Below, one piece after another: positions 34,511 through 42,452 of a stretch of DNA of 64,000 bases. Positions within the stretch are counted from its first letter, which is position 1; the number at the start of each line of letters is the position of its first letter. The notes below the pieces were generated by a model. The model did not search any database. It was not told where the DNA came from and saw only the letters and a list, made by a program, of their open reading frames with translations. The stretch is taken from positions 1 through 64,000 of the forward strand of contig JAFZEX010000016.1 in NCBI GenBank assembly GCA_017560425.1, written 5' to 3'. The position numbers and the translations under genes are program-made. The stretch comes from Alistipes sp. GTDB taxonomy: Bacteria; Bacteroidota; Bacteroidia; Bacteroidales; Rikenellaceae.

Positions 34511-34546
34511 CTTATCGCGCAGATGCCCCCCCTTATCACAACAAAT
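34511..34546 (-). repeat. Right-end fragment of an R unit
   Basis: CGCAGATGCC followed by CCTTATCACAACAAAT is the right arm of a subfamily B or Y unit whose left half is missing. It sits directly before a complete unit. Confidence 0.75.
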
Positions 34547-34672
34547 ATTTGTTGTCAGAAGGGTGCCGAGTGCTACACTCGGCAAAAATGCCACCGATGG
34601 GTAGTACTTGATGTACGTCCCATTGGTGGCATTTTTTGTTAGGGGACGCAATCGACCCCTTATCACAACAAA
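34547..34672 (-). repeat. R unit, subfamily A
   Basis: Shares the GCCGAGTG-CTA-CACTCGGC local hairpin and GTTAGGGGACGCAATCGACC right arm with 5727-5854. The inner stem is ATGCCACCGATGGG/CCCATTGGTGGCAT, differing from the other copy at several paired positions. The right end meets the thiL stop codon at 34673. Confidence 0.87.
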
Positions 34673-35701
34673 CTACCTATCAAAAGCTTGCGCCTTAAGG
34701 GCTATACCCTCGCCGTCAGGGGTAACCAAGACCACGCCAGCCTCCTCACGTGTGATATGTCCAATAACGTCCACGAGGCCAAGGCGCATCACCGCCTCCT
34801 GCTTGTCGAGGGGCACGGTGAAGAGCAGCTCGTGGTCCTCGCCACCATTGAGCGCCGCAATGACAGGGTCGATGTGCATCTCCTCGGCAAGCTCCGAGGT
34901 CTGACGAGCGATAGGAATACGCTCGAGGTAGATGCGTGCGCCACACTGCGACGACTTACATATCTGACGTATGTCGCTCGCAAGGCCGTCCGAGAGGTCA
35001 ATCATCGAGGTAGGACGTATGCCCTCCTCACGTAGTGCGTCGAGCACACTCTTTCTTGCACGAGGCTTCAGGTAGCGCTCCAGCAAGTACTCATATCCTG
35101 CGAACTTAGGCTCAGGGTTCTCGATATCCTTCAACACACGCTTCTCACGCTCCAACAGATGTAGGCCCATGTATGCCGCACCGAGGTTCGAGGTGATACA
35201 TATTAAATCGTGCTCACGCGCGCCCGTGCGATAGACAACCTCCTCTTTCTTGGCACGACCAACTGTGGTGATGGTTATGGTAAGTCCTGTGAGTGAGGCT
35301 GTTGTGTCGCCACCCACGATATCCACGCCCAGCTCGTCGGCTGCCGTGCGCATGCCCTCGTATATCTCGTCGAGAGCCTCCACCATAATCTTTGCAGATA
35401 CGCCCAATGCCACTACTATCTGCTGTGGTGTTCCGTTCATCGCAAGGATGTCGTTTACGCCACGCACAACGGCCTTATATCCGAGGTGCTTGAGTGGGAA
35501 GTAGCTCAGGTCGAAGTCGATACCCTCGGTAAGCATATCTGTGGTTAGGAGCATCACCTCGTCGCCGAGGTCAATAACTGCGGCATCATCACCCGCCGCT
35601 GTTAGTGTCGATGCGTTGTGCTTAGGGAGCGAACGTGTCAATCTCTCGATAAGTCCAAACTCGCCCAACTCAGAAATCTGCGTACCCTTTGTCTTAGTCA
35701 T
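34673..35701 (-). CDS. thiL: Thiamine-monophosphate kinase
   Basis: A 342-residue kinase that makes thiamine diphosphate, the last step of vitamin B1 synthesis. ELGEFGLIERL opens the protein. AAGDDAAVIDLGDEVMLLTTD near residue 36-56 holds the metal-binding aspartates. VVRGVNDILAMNG near 80 and VDIVGGDTTAS near 125 follow. SMIDLSDGLASDIRQIC near 230 and NGGEDHELLFTVP near 285 complete the AIR-synthase-like fold. It is divergent from adk with interlocked promoters. Confidence 0.95.
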   Translation of the reverse strand: MTKTKGTQISELGEFGLIERLTRSLPKHNASTLTAAGDDAAVIDLGDEVMLLTTDMLTEGIDFDLSYFPLKHLGYKAVVRGVNDILAMNGTPQQIVVALGVSAKIMVEALDEIYEGMRTAADELGVDIVGGDTTASLTGLTITITTVGRAKKEEVVYRTGAREHDLICITSNLGAAYMGLHLLEREKRVLKDIENPEPKFAGYEYLLERYLKPRARKSVLDALREEGIRPTSMIDLSDGLASDIRQICKSSQCGARIYLERIPIARQTSELAEEMHIDPVIAALNGGEDHELLFTVPLDKQEAVMRLGLVDVIGHITREEAGVVLVTPDGEGIALKAQAFDR

Positions 35702-35726
35702 AATTACGTAATTAATAATTTTTTTG

Positions 35727-35757
35727 CAAAATTACTTTTAAGATTGGAAAGTTGCAA
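35727..35757 (-). promoter_or_regulatory. thiL promoter
   Basis: Minus-strand TAATTTTG (CAAAATTA at 35727-35734) and TTG (CAA at 35755-35757) are 20 bases apart. Its -33 box lies inside the adk promoter. Confidence 0.6.
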
Positions 35758-35774
35758 AAAAAAACATATCTTTG
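35744..35774 (+). promoter_or_regulatory. adk promoter
   Basis: TTG at 35744-35746 and TATCTTTG at 35767-35774, 20 bases apart. It is interleaved with the thiL promoter. The leader to the ATG at 35821 is about 40 bases. Confidence 0.7.
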
Positions 35775-35820
35775 TCTCAAATTTTTTGAAAACTAACCAA
35801 AACATAAACTTTTATAAGCT

Positions 35821-36393
35821 ATGCTTAACATAATACTTTTTGGTGCTCCAGGCTGTGGTAAGGGCACTCAGGCGCAGCGTCTTGCCGAGCACTACGACCT
35901 CTACCACATCTCAACAGGCGAGGTTATCCGTGGCGAGATTAAGGCGGGCACAGAGCTTGGTAAGAGCATGGAGGGCTACATCTCACGTGGCGAGCTTGCT
36001 CCAGACAGCATAGTTGTGGAGATGGTTCGCAACTACATGGCATCACACTCCGACAAGGGTTGCATCTTCGACGGCTTCCCACGCACCACTGCACAGGCCG
36101 AGATCTTCGACACCATGCTCGCAGAGGTAAACTCGGAGGTTACCACAATGATCTTCATGGACGTTCCCGAGGAGGAGCTCGTGCGTCGCATCTTGCTTCG
36201 TGGCAAGGACTCAGGACGTGCCGACGACTCATCAGAGGATGTTATCCGCAACCGCATCGAGGTATACCGCCAGCAGACAGAGATTGTTGCAGAGCACTAC
36301 ACCCGTCAGCAGAAGTATGCCGAGGTGAATGGCTTGGGCACCATGGACGAGGTTTTTGAGCGTCTTTGCGAGGTTATCGACAACAAGCGATAG
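35821..36393 (+). CDS. adk: Adenylate kinase
   Basis: A 190-residue enzyme that interconverts ATP, ADP and AMP. The P-loop GAPGCGKGT is at residues 8-16. STGEVIRGEI forms part of the AMP site, and FDGFPRTTAQAE near 80 carries the family signature. RILLRGKDSGRADDSSEDVI holds the short LID. This is the short-LID type without the zinc-binding insert. A hairpin terminator follows the stop. Confidence 0.97.
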   Translation: MLNIILFGAPGCGKGTQAQRLAEHYDLYHISTGEVIRGEIKAGTELGKSMEGYISRGELAPDSIVVEMVRNYMASHSDKGCIFDGFPRTTAQAEIFDTMLAEVNSEVTTMIFMDVPEEELVRRILLRGKDSGRADDSSEDVIRNRIEVYRQQTEIVAEHYTRQQKYAEVNGLGTMDEVFERLCEVIDNKR

Positions 36394-36413
36394 ACTTTCA
36401 ACAAATGGTAATA

Positions 36414-36452
36414 AAAGCGAGTCCAGATGCAATGTTTCGGGCTCGCTTTCGT
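36414..36452 (+). terminator. Hairpin after adk, weak T tract
   Basis: AAAGCGAGTCC and GGGCTCGCTTT form a stem with a 14-base loop. Only TTTCGTT follows, so termination may be partial. The next ATG is ten bases further on. Confidence 0.6.
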
Positions 36453-36461
36453 TATATAGTT

Positions 36462-37370
36462 ATGAGATTTTTTGCAACCATACTCTGCGCCATGCTCCTC
36501 TTAGTCCCCGCTGTCGAGGCTAAGAGCTACCGCACCACGGATATCGAGAATGTGCAACGCAGCCACCGTGAACGTTTTACAACAAACCCCGATGGCATCC
36601 TCAGCCCTGCGGCTGTCGCCACGCTCGACTCCATAGCCCTCTCCTTGCGCACACGAGGCATCGCCGAGGTGGCTATCGTGGCGGTGCGTAGCATCGAGCC
36701 CCAAGACCCCTTCTCGTTTGCCATGGAGCTCTTCGAGAGGTGGGGCGTGGGAAATAAGGAGGCAGACAACGGCTTGGGCATACTGCTTGTCGAGGATATG
36801 CACGAGATACGCTTCGTGACGGGATATGGCATCGAGAGCGTGTTGAGCGATGCTCGCTGCGTGCAGCTGCAACGTGAGTATATGCTCCCCCACTTCCGCA
36901 CGGGCAACTACGATAGTGGTATGATTGAGGGACTTAGGGCGGTAGACACCCTGCTCTCGAGTGGCGAGCTTGAGCGTGTCACAAACACCTTCGAGGATCA
37001 TCGCAACGCCAAGATTATAGGCCTTATCGTCGCCTTCTGCCTCATCTTTGCACCCCTTGTGCTGCTCATCATCACCGAGCGCAAGCAGGCTAAGTGCCCC
37101 AAGTGTGGCAAGCATGGCCGCAAGATTGTCGAGCGCTTCACCTCGCCCGTTGCCGAGAACCCACACTTAGAGCTTGTGGTCGAGATTATGGAGTGCCAAT
37201 ATTGTCACACCCGCTCTCGCAAGACCTTCACACGCAACCGCTTTGGAGGTGGTGGCGGTGGCCCTATCATCTTCGGTGGCATGGGCGGTGGTCGTGGCTT
37301 CGGCGGTGGCTTCGGCGGTGGCTTCGGCGGTGGCTCGTTTGGTGGCGGTGGCGGAGGCTCACGATGGTAA
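36462..37370 (+). CDS. TPM domain protein (YgcG-like), membrane anchored, glycine-rich tail
   Basis: A 302-residue protein. The signal peptide MRFFATILCAMLLLVPAVEA fixes the ATG at 36462, although the frame is open from 36366. The TPM_phosphatase domain (about 45-165) includes DGILSPAAVATLDSIALSL and VEDMHEIRFVTGYGIES. A membrane helix near 190-207 (IIGLIVAFCLIFAPLVLLII) is followed by CPKC and CQYC pairs that look like a zinc ribbon, then a Gly-rich C-terminus. It is paired with LemA downstream, a common association. Proposed roles are envelope assembly or quality control; function is not proven. Confidence 0.85.
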   Translation: MRFFATILCAMLLLVPAVEAKSYRTTDIENVQRSHRERFTTNPDGILSPAAVATLDSIALSLRTRGIAEVAIVAVRSIEPQDPFSFAMELFERWGVGNKEADNGLGILLVEDMHEIRFVTGYGIESVLSDARCVQLQREYMLPHFRTGNYDSGMIEGLRAVDTLLSSGELERVTNTFEDHRNAKIIGLIVAFCLIFAPLVLLIITERKQAKCPKCGKHGRKIVERFTSPVAENPHLELVVEIMECQYCHTRSRKTFTRNRFGGGGGGPIIFGGMGGGRGFGGGFGGGFGGGSFGGGGGGSRW

Positions 37371-37387
37371 TTAGTGGTGAGTAGTGA

Positions 37388-37500
37388 CGGATAAGAGGGT
37401 TAAGACCTTTAGGACCCTTAAGACCCTTAGGACCCTTAGGACCCTTAGGACCTTTGTCCGCAACCATCTTAATCGTCCTAAGGTCTTAACGATCCCAACG
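37388..37500. repeat. CCCTTAGGA word array with conserved TTTGTCCG core
   Basis: TTAAGACCTTTAGGACCCTT words lead to TTTGTCCGCAACCATCTTAA at 37453 and a complementary GTCCTAAGGTCTTAACG arm. The same core, with two base changes, lies at 19753. Confidence 0.8.
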
Positions 37501-37549
37501 ATCAAAAACCATATCAAATCAAACAAAACAAACTAAAAATAAACAAGTT

Positions 37550-38131
37550 ATGAAGAAGAGTACACTTATCATTTTGGCAGTCGTTGCCGTGGTTGCTGTT
37601 TGGGCAGTATCGGGCTACAACGGCTTGGTGTCGAAGGAGGAGGGCGTAAACCAGGCATGGGCAAATGTCGAGAGCGCCTACCAGCGACGAAGCGACCTTA
37701 TCCCCAACCTTGTGAACACCGTGAAGGGCTATGCTCAGCACGAGCAGGAGACCTTGCAGCAGGTTGTGGACGCACGCACACGTGCAACATCAATCAACAT
37801 CGACCCATCGACAGCCACCCCCGAGCAGCTTGCCGCATGGAACGAGGCGCACGAGGGCGTAGGTGCGGCACTTGGTCGCCTTATCGCCGTGGCTGAGAAC
37901 TACCCTACACTCAAGGCCAACGAGAACTTCCGTGACCTTCAGGCGCAGTTGGAGGGCACCGAGAACCGCATCAAGGTGGAGCGTGACCGCTACAACGAGG
38001 CTGTCAAGAGCTTCAACGTGAAGATTCGTCGCTTCCCAACAAACATCCTCGCATCGATGTTTGGCTTCGAGAAGCGCACCATGTTCGAGGCTAATGAGGG
38101 CGCAGAGGTTGCCCCCGAGGTTAAGTTCTAA
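37550..38131 (+). CDS. lemA: LemA family protein
   Basis: A 193-residue protein with one N-terminal membrane helix (TLIILAVVAVVAVWAVSGYNG), then the helical LemA domain: QAWANVESAYQRRSDLIPNL near residue 37 and a C-terminal RRFPTNILASMFGFEKRTMF. Family members are small membrane proteins of uncertain function, often encoded next to TPM proteins, as here. A terminator follows at 38153-38182. Confidence 0.93.
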   Translation: MKKSTLIILAVVAVVAVWAVSGYNGLVSKEEGVNQAWANVESAYQRRSDLIPNLVNTVKGYAQHEQETLQQVVDARTRATSINIDPSTATPEQLAAWNEAHEGVGAALGRLIAVAENYPTLKANENFRDLQAQLEGTENRIKVERDRYNEAVKSFNVKIRRFPTNILASMFGFEKRTMFEANEGAEVAPEVKF

Positions 38132-38152
38132 ATATTCGAAAAAGGTCAAATT

Positions 38153-38182
38153 AAAGCGAGGCGTTGAGCTTCGCTTTTTTTT
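38153..38182 (+). terminator. Intrinsic terminator of lemA
   Basis: AAAGCGA and TCGCTTT pair around an 11-base loop and are followed by eight T. Confidence 0.82.
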
Positions 38183-38199
38183 GTGTGTTGCGGGGCGAT

Positions 38200-38400
38200 A
38201 GGGAATTTAGGGAGTTTAATGAATTTAGAGAATTTAGGGAATTTAGGGAATTTAGGGAATAGGCAGTGCGTAAAGCAAAGTGTTGATAGCGCCTCCCTAA
38301 TCTCCCTAAACTCACTAAACTCATTAAACTCCCTAAACTCATTAAACTCACTAAACTCCCTAAACTCACTAAACTCACTAAACTCACTATCTAAGCGCCT
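38200..38400. repeat. TTTAGGGAA/TAAACTC hairpin array
   Basis: A purine arm (GAATTTAGGGAATTTAGGG), the loop GTGCGTAAAGCAAAGTGTTG followed by ATAGCGCC, and a long TAAACTCACTAAACTC arm. The loop is an inverted relative of the GCGCTATCAGCATTT loop at 14660, 14835 and 19950. Confidence 0.82.
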
Positions 38401-38426
38401 CTTCACCACTAATTCCCCTCTCCCTA

Positions 38427-38457
38427 TTGCTTTTTACCGCAAAATTTCGTATCTTTG
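38427..38457 (+). promoter_or_regulatory. Promoter of the glucosaminidase operon
   Basis: TTG at 38427-38429 and TATCTTTG at 38450-38457, 20 bases apart. The leader is about 45 bases. Confidence 0.7.
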
Positions 38458-38508
38458 CCTATGTGTATACCTACACACCGAACAACAAACTTAACACACT
38501 AACATACA

Positions 38509-39540
38509 ATGGCTTACACTAACACGATATTTCGCAAGACTCTTGCCACCGCTGTTGCAGTAGTGGCGCTATGCCTCCCCGCATCGGCACAAACCAAGTA
38601 CACACGCCTCGAGTACATCGCCAAGTGGGCAGATGTAGCCATCGAGCATATGGAGGTTTACGGCATCCCAGCAAGCATAACCATGGCGCAGGCAGTGCTC
38701 GAGTCGGGCAATGGCAACAGCACGCTGGCACGCACCGCCAACAACCACTTCGGCATCAAGTGTGGCAGCCAATGGACAGGCGCAAAGGTATACCACGACG
38801 ACGACGCTAAGGGCGAGTGCTTCCGTGCCTACGCCTCTGCCGAGGAGTCGTTTAAGGACCATGCCGAGTTCCTACACACACGCTCACGCTATCAGTTCTT
38901 GTTCGACTACGACAGCGACGACTACACCAATTGGGCAAAGGGCCTCAAGCAGGCGGGATATGCCACAGCGCCAACATATGCCGAGAGCCTAATACGCATC
39001 ATCGAGAGCGAGAAGCTCTATCTGCTCGACAAGAAGAATGGCCGCAAGCTCTACGACGAATACCTCGCCGAGCGCTTTGCACCTAAAGATGAGCCCAAGA
39101 AGGAGCAGCCAAAGCAGGAGGCAGTCATCGACGCAACACAGGCATATGCCGAGCATGGCATCGACCCTAACAACTTCCGAGTTACGATCAACTCGCACAT
39201 GGGCTACAACGTCTACCGCACCAACGGCTCGTTCTACATCATTGCACACGAGGGCGACACATACACCTCTATCGCCAAGCTCTTCGAGCTCTCGCCACGC
39301 ACGCTGAGCAAGTTCAACGACGCTACGAAGGAGGACAAGATTGAGGCGGGCGACATCGTCTACATCGGCCGCAAGGAGGCACGCTGGTATGGCAACAACC
39401 TAAACCACCGCTCTACACGCACCGAGAGCCTTCGCCTCATCTCGCAGGTATATGGCATACGCCTCAAGAACCTCGCTAAGATGAACAACCTCGAGCCAAC
39501 AGCCGTGCTCAAGGCTGGCGACTCAATACGACTACGCTAA
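38509..39540 (+). CDS. Secreted glucosaminidase-domain peptidoglycan hydrolase with LysM
   Basis: A 343-residue exported protein; the signal peptide runs to about residue 27. The glucosaminidase (GH73-like) domain, about 30-175, has MAQAVLESGNGNSTLA with the probable catalytic glutamate, then NNHFGIKC and FRAYASAEESFKDHAEFL. A linker rich in K, P and E follows. Two C-terminal LysM-like segments come next (FYIIAHEGDTYTSIAKLFEL near 245, and RLISQVYGIRLKNLAKMN near 310). It should cleave glycan strands during wall turnover. The next gene starts 18 bases after its stop. Confidence 0.9.
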   Translation: MAYTNTIFRKTLATAVAVVALCLPASAQTKYTRLEYIAKWADVAIEHMEVYGIPASITMAQAVLESGNGNSTLARTANNHFGIKCGSQWTGAKVYHDDDAKGECFRAYASAEESFKDHAEFLHTRSRYQFLFDYDSDDYTNWAKGLKQAGYATAPTYAESLIRIIESEKLYLLDKKNGRKLYDEYLAERFAPKDEPKKEQPKQEAVIDATQAYAEHGIDPNNFRVTINSHMGYNVYRTNGSFYIIAHEGDTYTSIAKLFELSPRTLSKFNDATKEDKIEAGDIVYIGRKEARWYGNNLNHRSTRTESLRLISQVYGIRLKNLAKMNNLEPTAVLKAGDSIRLR

Positions 39541-39558
39541 CAACATAACAACAACAAT

Positions 39559-40239
39559 ATGAGTACTCTACGTGAGAAGATACTTGAGACCATCGTGCGC
39601 AAATCGACTCTCAAGCAGCAGATTTTCGACAACACCTTTTCGACATTCAACGACCTGAAGGAGACACTCTTCGAGATGGCCTCAGAGATTGACGACGAGC
39701 TCGACGGCAAGCTCGACCGCCGTGTGCGCATCGAGTATCGTGACCGTGGCAAGTTCGAGGCGCAGTTGCAGGTAGCGAGCGACATCCTACTCTTCCAGAT
39801 GCACACCGACATCTTCGAGTTCGACTCGAACCACATCATCTGGCAGAACAGCTACCTACAGCAAGATAGAGCCAACTCCTACACAGGCGTTATCAACATC
39901 TACAACTTCTTGTCCGACTCGCTAAAGTACAACCGTAATGCCGACGAGGGCTACCTCATTGGCCGCATCTTCATCAACCGCGAGAAGTGCTTCTGGGTGG
40001 AGGGCAAGCGCCAAACATTGGTGCGCCCCATGGCATTTGGCAGCCGCAAGATAGACCACGAGGCGTTGGTTTCGATCATCGAGACCGCCATCAACTACTC
40101 GCTCAACTTCGACCTGTTGATGCCACCCTACGAGGAGAACATACGTGTTACGGTCGATCAGTTTAACTCGAAGCTCGACAACTCGAAGTTCACAACGGGT
40201 AAGCGCCTAAGCTACGACTTCTCGATTGACGACATCTAA
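39559..40239 (+). CDS. Conserved hypothetical cytoplasmic protein
   Basis: A 226-residue protein that I cannot assign to a named family, though it has the look of a conserved Bacteroidota protein. It has no signal peptide or membrane helix. An N-terminal helical part (KSTLKQQIFDNTFSTFNDLK) is followed by a mixed alpha/beta region (YRDRGKFEAQLQVASDILLF, then GYLIGRIFINREKCFWVEGK). It lies between an envelope hydrolase and a prolyl peptidase in one apparent operon. Function unknown. Confidence 0.75.
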   Translation: MSTLREKILETIVRKSTLKQQIFDNTFSTFNDLKETLFEMASEIDDELDGKLDRRVRIEYRDRGKFEAQLQVASDILLFQMHTDIFEFDSNHIIWQNSYLQQDRANSYTGVINIYNFLSDSLKYNRNADEGYLIGRIFINREKCFWVEGKRQTLVRPMAFGSRKIDHEALVSIIETAINYSLNFDLLMPPYEENIRVTVDQFNSKLDNSKFTTGKRLSYDFSIDDI

Positions 40240-40264
40240 CGAAAAAAATTAAAACTATATAGCC

Positions 40265-42391
40265 ATGAGAAACTTATTTCTAACATTGACACTTGTTGCT
40301 GTGGCACTCAGCGCCAAGGCACAAGTAAGCTACCAAGAGATGCTTGCAGCACGCCACGAGGCTGCGCCCAAGTACATCACCCCAGCCTCGCTAACCCCCG
40401 CTGAGGGCACAAATAAGTATATGAAGCTCGAGGAGAACACCGTGGTGCTCTACGACTACACCAAGGAGTCAAAGGGCGAGGTGGTGTTCACCGCCAAGCA
40501 CCCTATCATCTCGTATCAGAAGTCGCCCGACGGCACTATGGCAATCTACGAGATGGTTGATCAGGAGTGGCCACGCAAGGAGATCTACCGCCACTCATAC
40601 ACATCGACCTACTACGTTGCATGTGCCGATGGCTCGACAATCAAGATCGACGACGTGCGTGACATATCGTTCTCGCCCGATGGCCAACACCTTGCAATGT
40701 CGTACAACAACGACATCTTCATCTACGACCTCGCAACAAACGAGATATACAACATCACCGACGACGGCAAGTGGAACCACATCATAAATGGTACTACCGA
40801 TTGGGTATACGAGGAGGAGTATGGCTTCACTAAGGCTTATGCCTTCTCGCCCGATGGCAAGGAGATTGCCTACCTGAAGTTCGACGAGAGCGAGGTGCCC
40901 GAGTTCGAGATGATGCGCTTCGACAACACCTTGTATAACAAGGCATACAGCTTTAAGTATCCTAAGGCTGGCGACAAGAACTCGGTGGTTACGCTCCATG
41001 TCTACAACCTCGAGACAGGCAAGACCCGTCAGATTAACACTGGAGACGAGACCGACCAATATATCCCACGCATCGACTACACCCCTGCGGGCAACCTCTT
41101 CTTCTACCGTGTAAACCGCCTTCAGAACAAGTTCGAGGTTATCATGGTTGAGAATGGCACACAGAAGATTATCTACTCGGAGCAGGACGAGCGATATGTT
41201 GAGCGTCCTAACGTGGCAAGCATCACCTTTATCGACGCTGAGCGCTTCATCGTGCGTGAGGAGACCTCTGCGGGCTGGTTCCACCTCTACCTACACTCAG
41301 TAGACAAGGGCCGCCTCCATGCCATCACCTCAGGCGAGTGGGAGGTTACCGAGATTGTTGGCATCTCGCCAAACAAGAAGACCATCTACTACATGTCTAC
41401 CGAGTTTGCCCCCGAGGAGCGCAACCTCTTCGCAATCGGCATCAACGGCAAGAATAAGAAGTGCCTGCTTGCCGACAAGGGCTACTGGCGTGTATTCCCA
41501 TCTGCCGACATGAGCTACTTTGCTGCCGAGCACTCAGCAACAAACTGCTATCCATCGGCTGCTGTCTACAACAATAGCGGCAAGCTCGTGCGCTCGCTCA
41601 TGCTCGAGCCTAAGGCTACCACCGAGCCCGACTTCCAGCGCAACTACTTCACCTTCACCACCGAGCGTGGCGACGTGCTAAGCTACTACCTTATCTACCC
41701 TGCCGACTACGACCCTGCAAAGCGCTACCCTGTGCTCATGACCCAATACTCGGGCCCTGGCTCTCAGGAGATTGAGAACCGCTGGGGTGGCGATTGGGAG
41801 GAGACCCTCGCACGCAACGGCTATATCGTAGCATCGTGCGACGCTCGAGGCACCGGCTTCCGTGGCGAGGAGTTCAAGAAGGTGACCTACGGCAACCTTG
41901 GCCACTGCGAGGTTGAGGATCAGATCTCGTTTGCTAAGCATCTTCGAGAGCAAGAGTTCATCGACTCGGAGCGCATCGGCATCTACGGCTGGTCGTTTGG
42001 TGGCTTCATGGCGCTCAACTGCGCACTCAAGGGCGACGGCATCTTCAAGATGGCTATCGCCGTGGCTCCTGTTACCTCATGGCGCTACTACGACACCATC
42101 TACACCGAGATCTACAACGGCATACCTCAGCAAAACCCTGAGGGCTACGACAATAACTCGCCTATCAACTATGCCGACCGTCTTAGCGACAACACCCGCT
42201 TGCTCATTATCCACGGCACTGCCGACGACAACGTCCACTTCCAAAATGCCATGGAGATGTGCCGTGCCTTGAACCGTGCCGGCAAGCAGTACGACATGAT
42301 GGTCTACCCCGACCAGAACCACTCTATGCGTCCTCACGACATGGCGAACGTACGCCAAAAAATGGTTGACTACTGCTTAGAGAACTTGTAA
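40265..42391 (+). CDS. S9 family prolyl peptidase (dipeptidyl peptidase IV type), exported
   Basis: A 708-residue exported serine peptidase; MRNLFLTLTLVAVALSAKAQ is a signal peptide. The N-terminal beta-propeller domain (about 40-470) includes DWVYEEEYGFTKAYAFSPDG with the Glu-Glu that binds the substrate N-terminus. In the alpha/beta hydrolase domain the nucleophile is S577 in GWSFGG, the acid lies in HGTADDNVHF and the histidine in DQNHSMRPHD. It should release Xaa-Pro di- or tripeptides in the periplasm, which fits a peptide-using lifestyle. The stop is followed by a short GC hairpin. Confidence 0.92.
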   Translation: MRNLFLTLTLVAVALSAKAQVSYQEMLAARHEAAPKYITPASLTPAEGTNKYMKLEENTVVLYDYTKESKGEVVFTAKHPIISYQKSPDGTMAIYEMVDQEWPRKEIYRHSYTSTYYVACADGSTIKIDDVRDISFSPDGQHLAMSYNNDIFIYDLATNEIYNITDDGKWNHIINGTTDWVYEEEYGFTKAYAFSPDGKEIAYLKFDESEVPEFEMMRFDNTLYNKAYSFKYPKAGDKNSVVTLHVYNLETGKTRQINTGDETDQYIPRIDYTPAGNLFFYRVNRLQNKFEVIMVENGTQKIIYSEQDERYVERPNVASITFIDAERFIVREETSAGWFHLYLHSVDKGRLHAITSGEWEVTEIVGISPNKKTIYYMSTEFAPEERNLFAIGINGKNKKCLLADKGYWRVFPSADMSYFAAEHSATNCYPSAAVYNNSGKLVRSLMLEPKATTEPDFQRNYFTFTTERGDVLSYYLIYPADYDPAKRYPVLMTQYSGPGSQEIENRWGGDWEETLARNGYIVASCDARGTGFRGEEFKKVTYGNLGHCEVEDQISFAKHLREQEFIDSERIGIYGWSFGGFMALNCALKGDGIFKMAIAVAPVTSWRYYDTIYTEIYNGIPQQNPEGYDNNSPINYADRLSDNTRLLIIHGTADDNVHFQNAMEMCRALNRAGKQYDMMVYPDQNHSMRPHDMANVRQKMVDYCLENL

Positions 42392-42409
42392 CACATAGCC
42401 GATGATATA

Positions 42410-42434
42410 GTGCCCAGCCAACCCTGGGCACTTT
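42410..42434 (+). terminator. Hairpin after the prolyl peptidase gene, weak T tract
   Basis: GTGCCCAG and CTGGGCAC around CCAACC, followed by TTTGCTT. The next gene starts 20 bases later, so it may attenuate rather than stop transcription. Confidence 0.55.
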
Positions 42435-42452
42435 GCTTAAAGAACAACCGAT

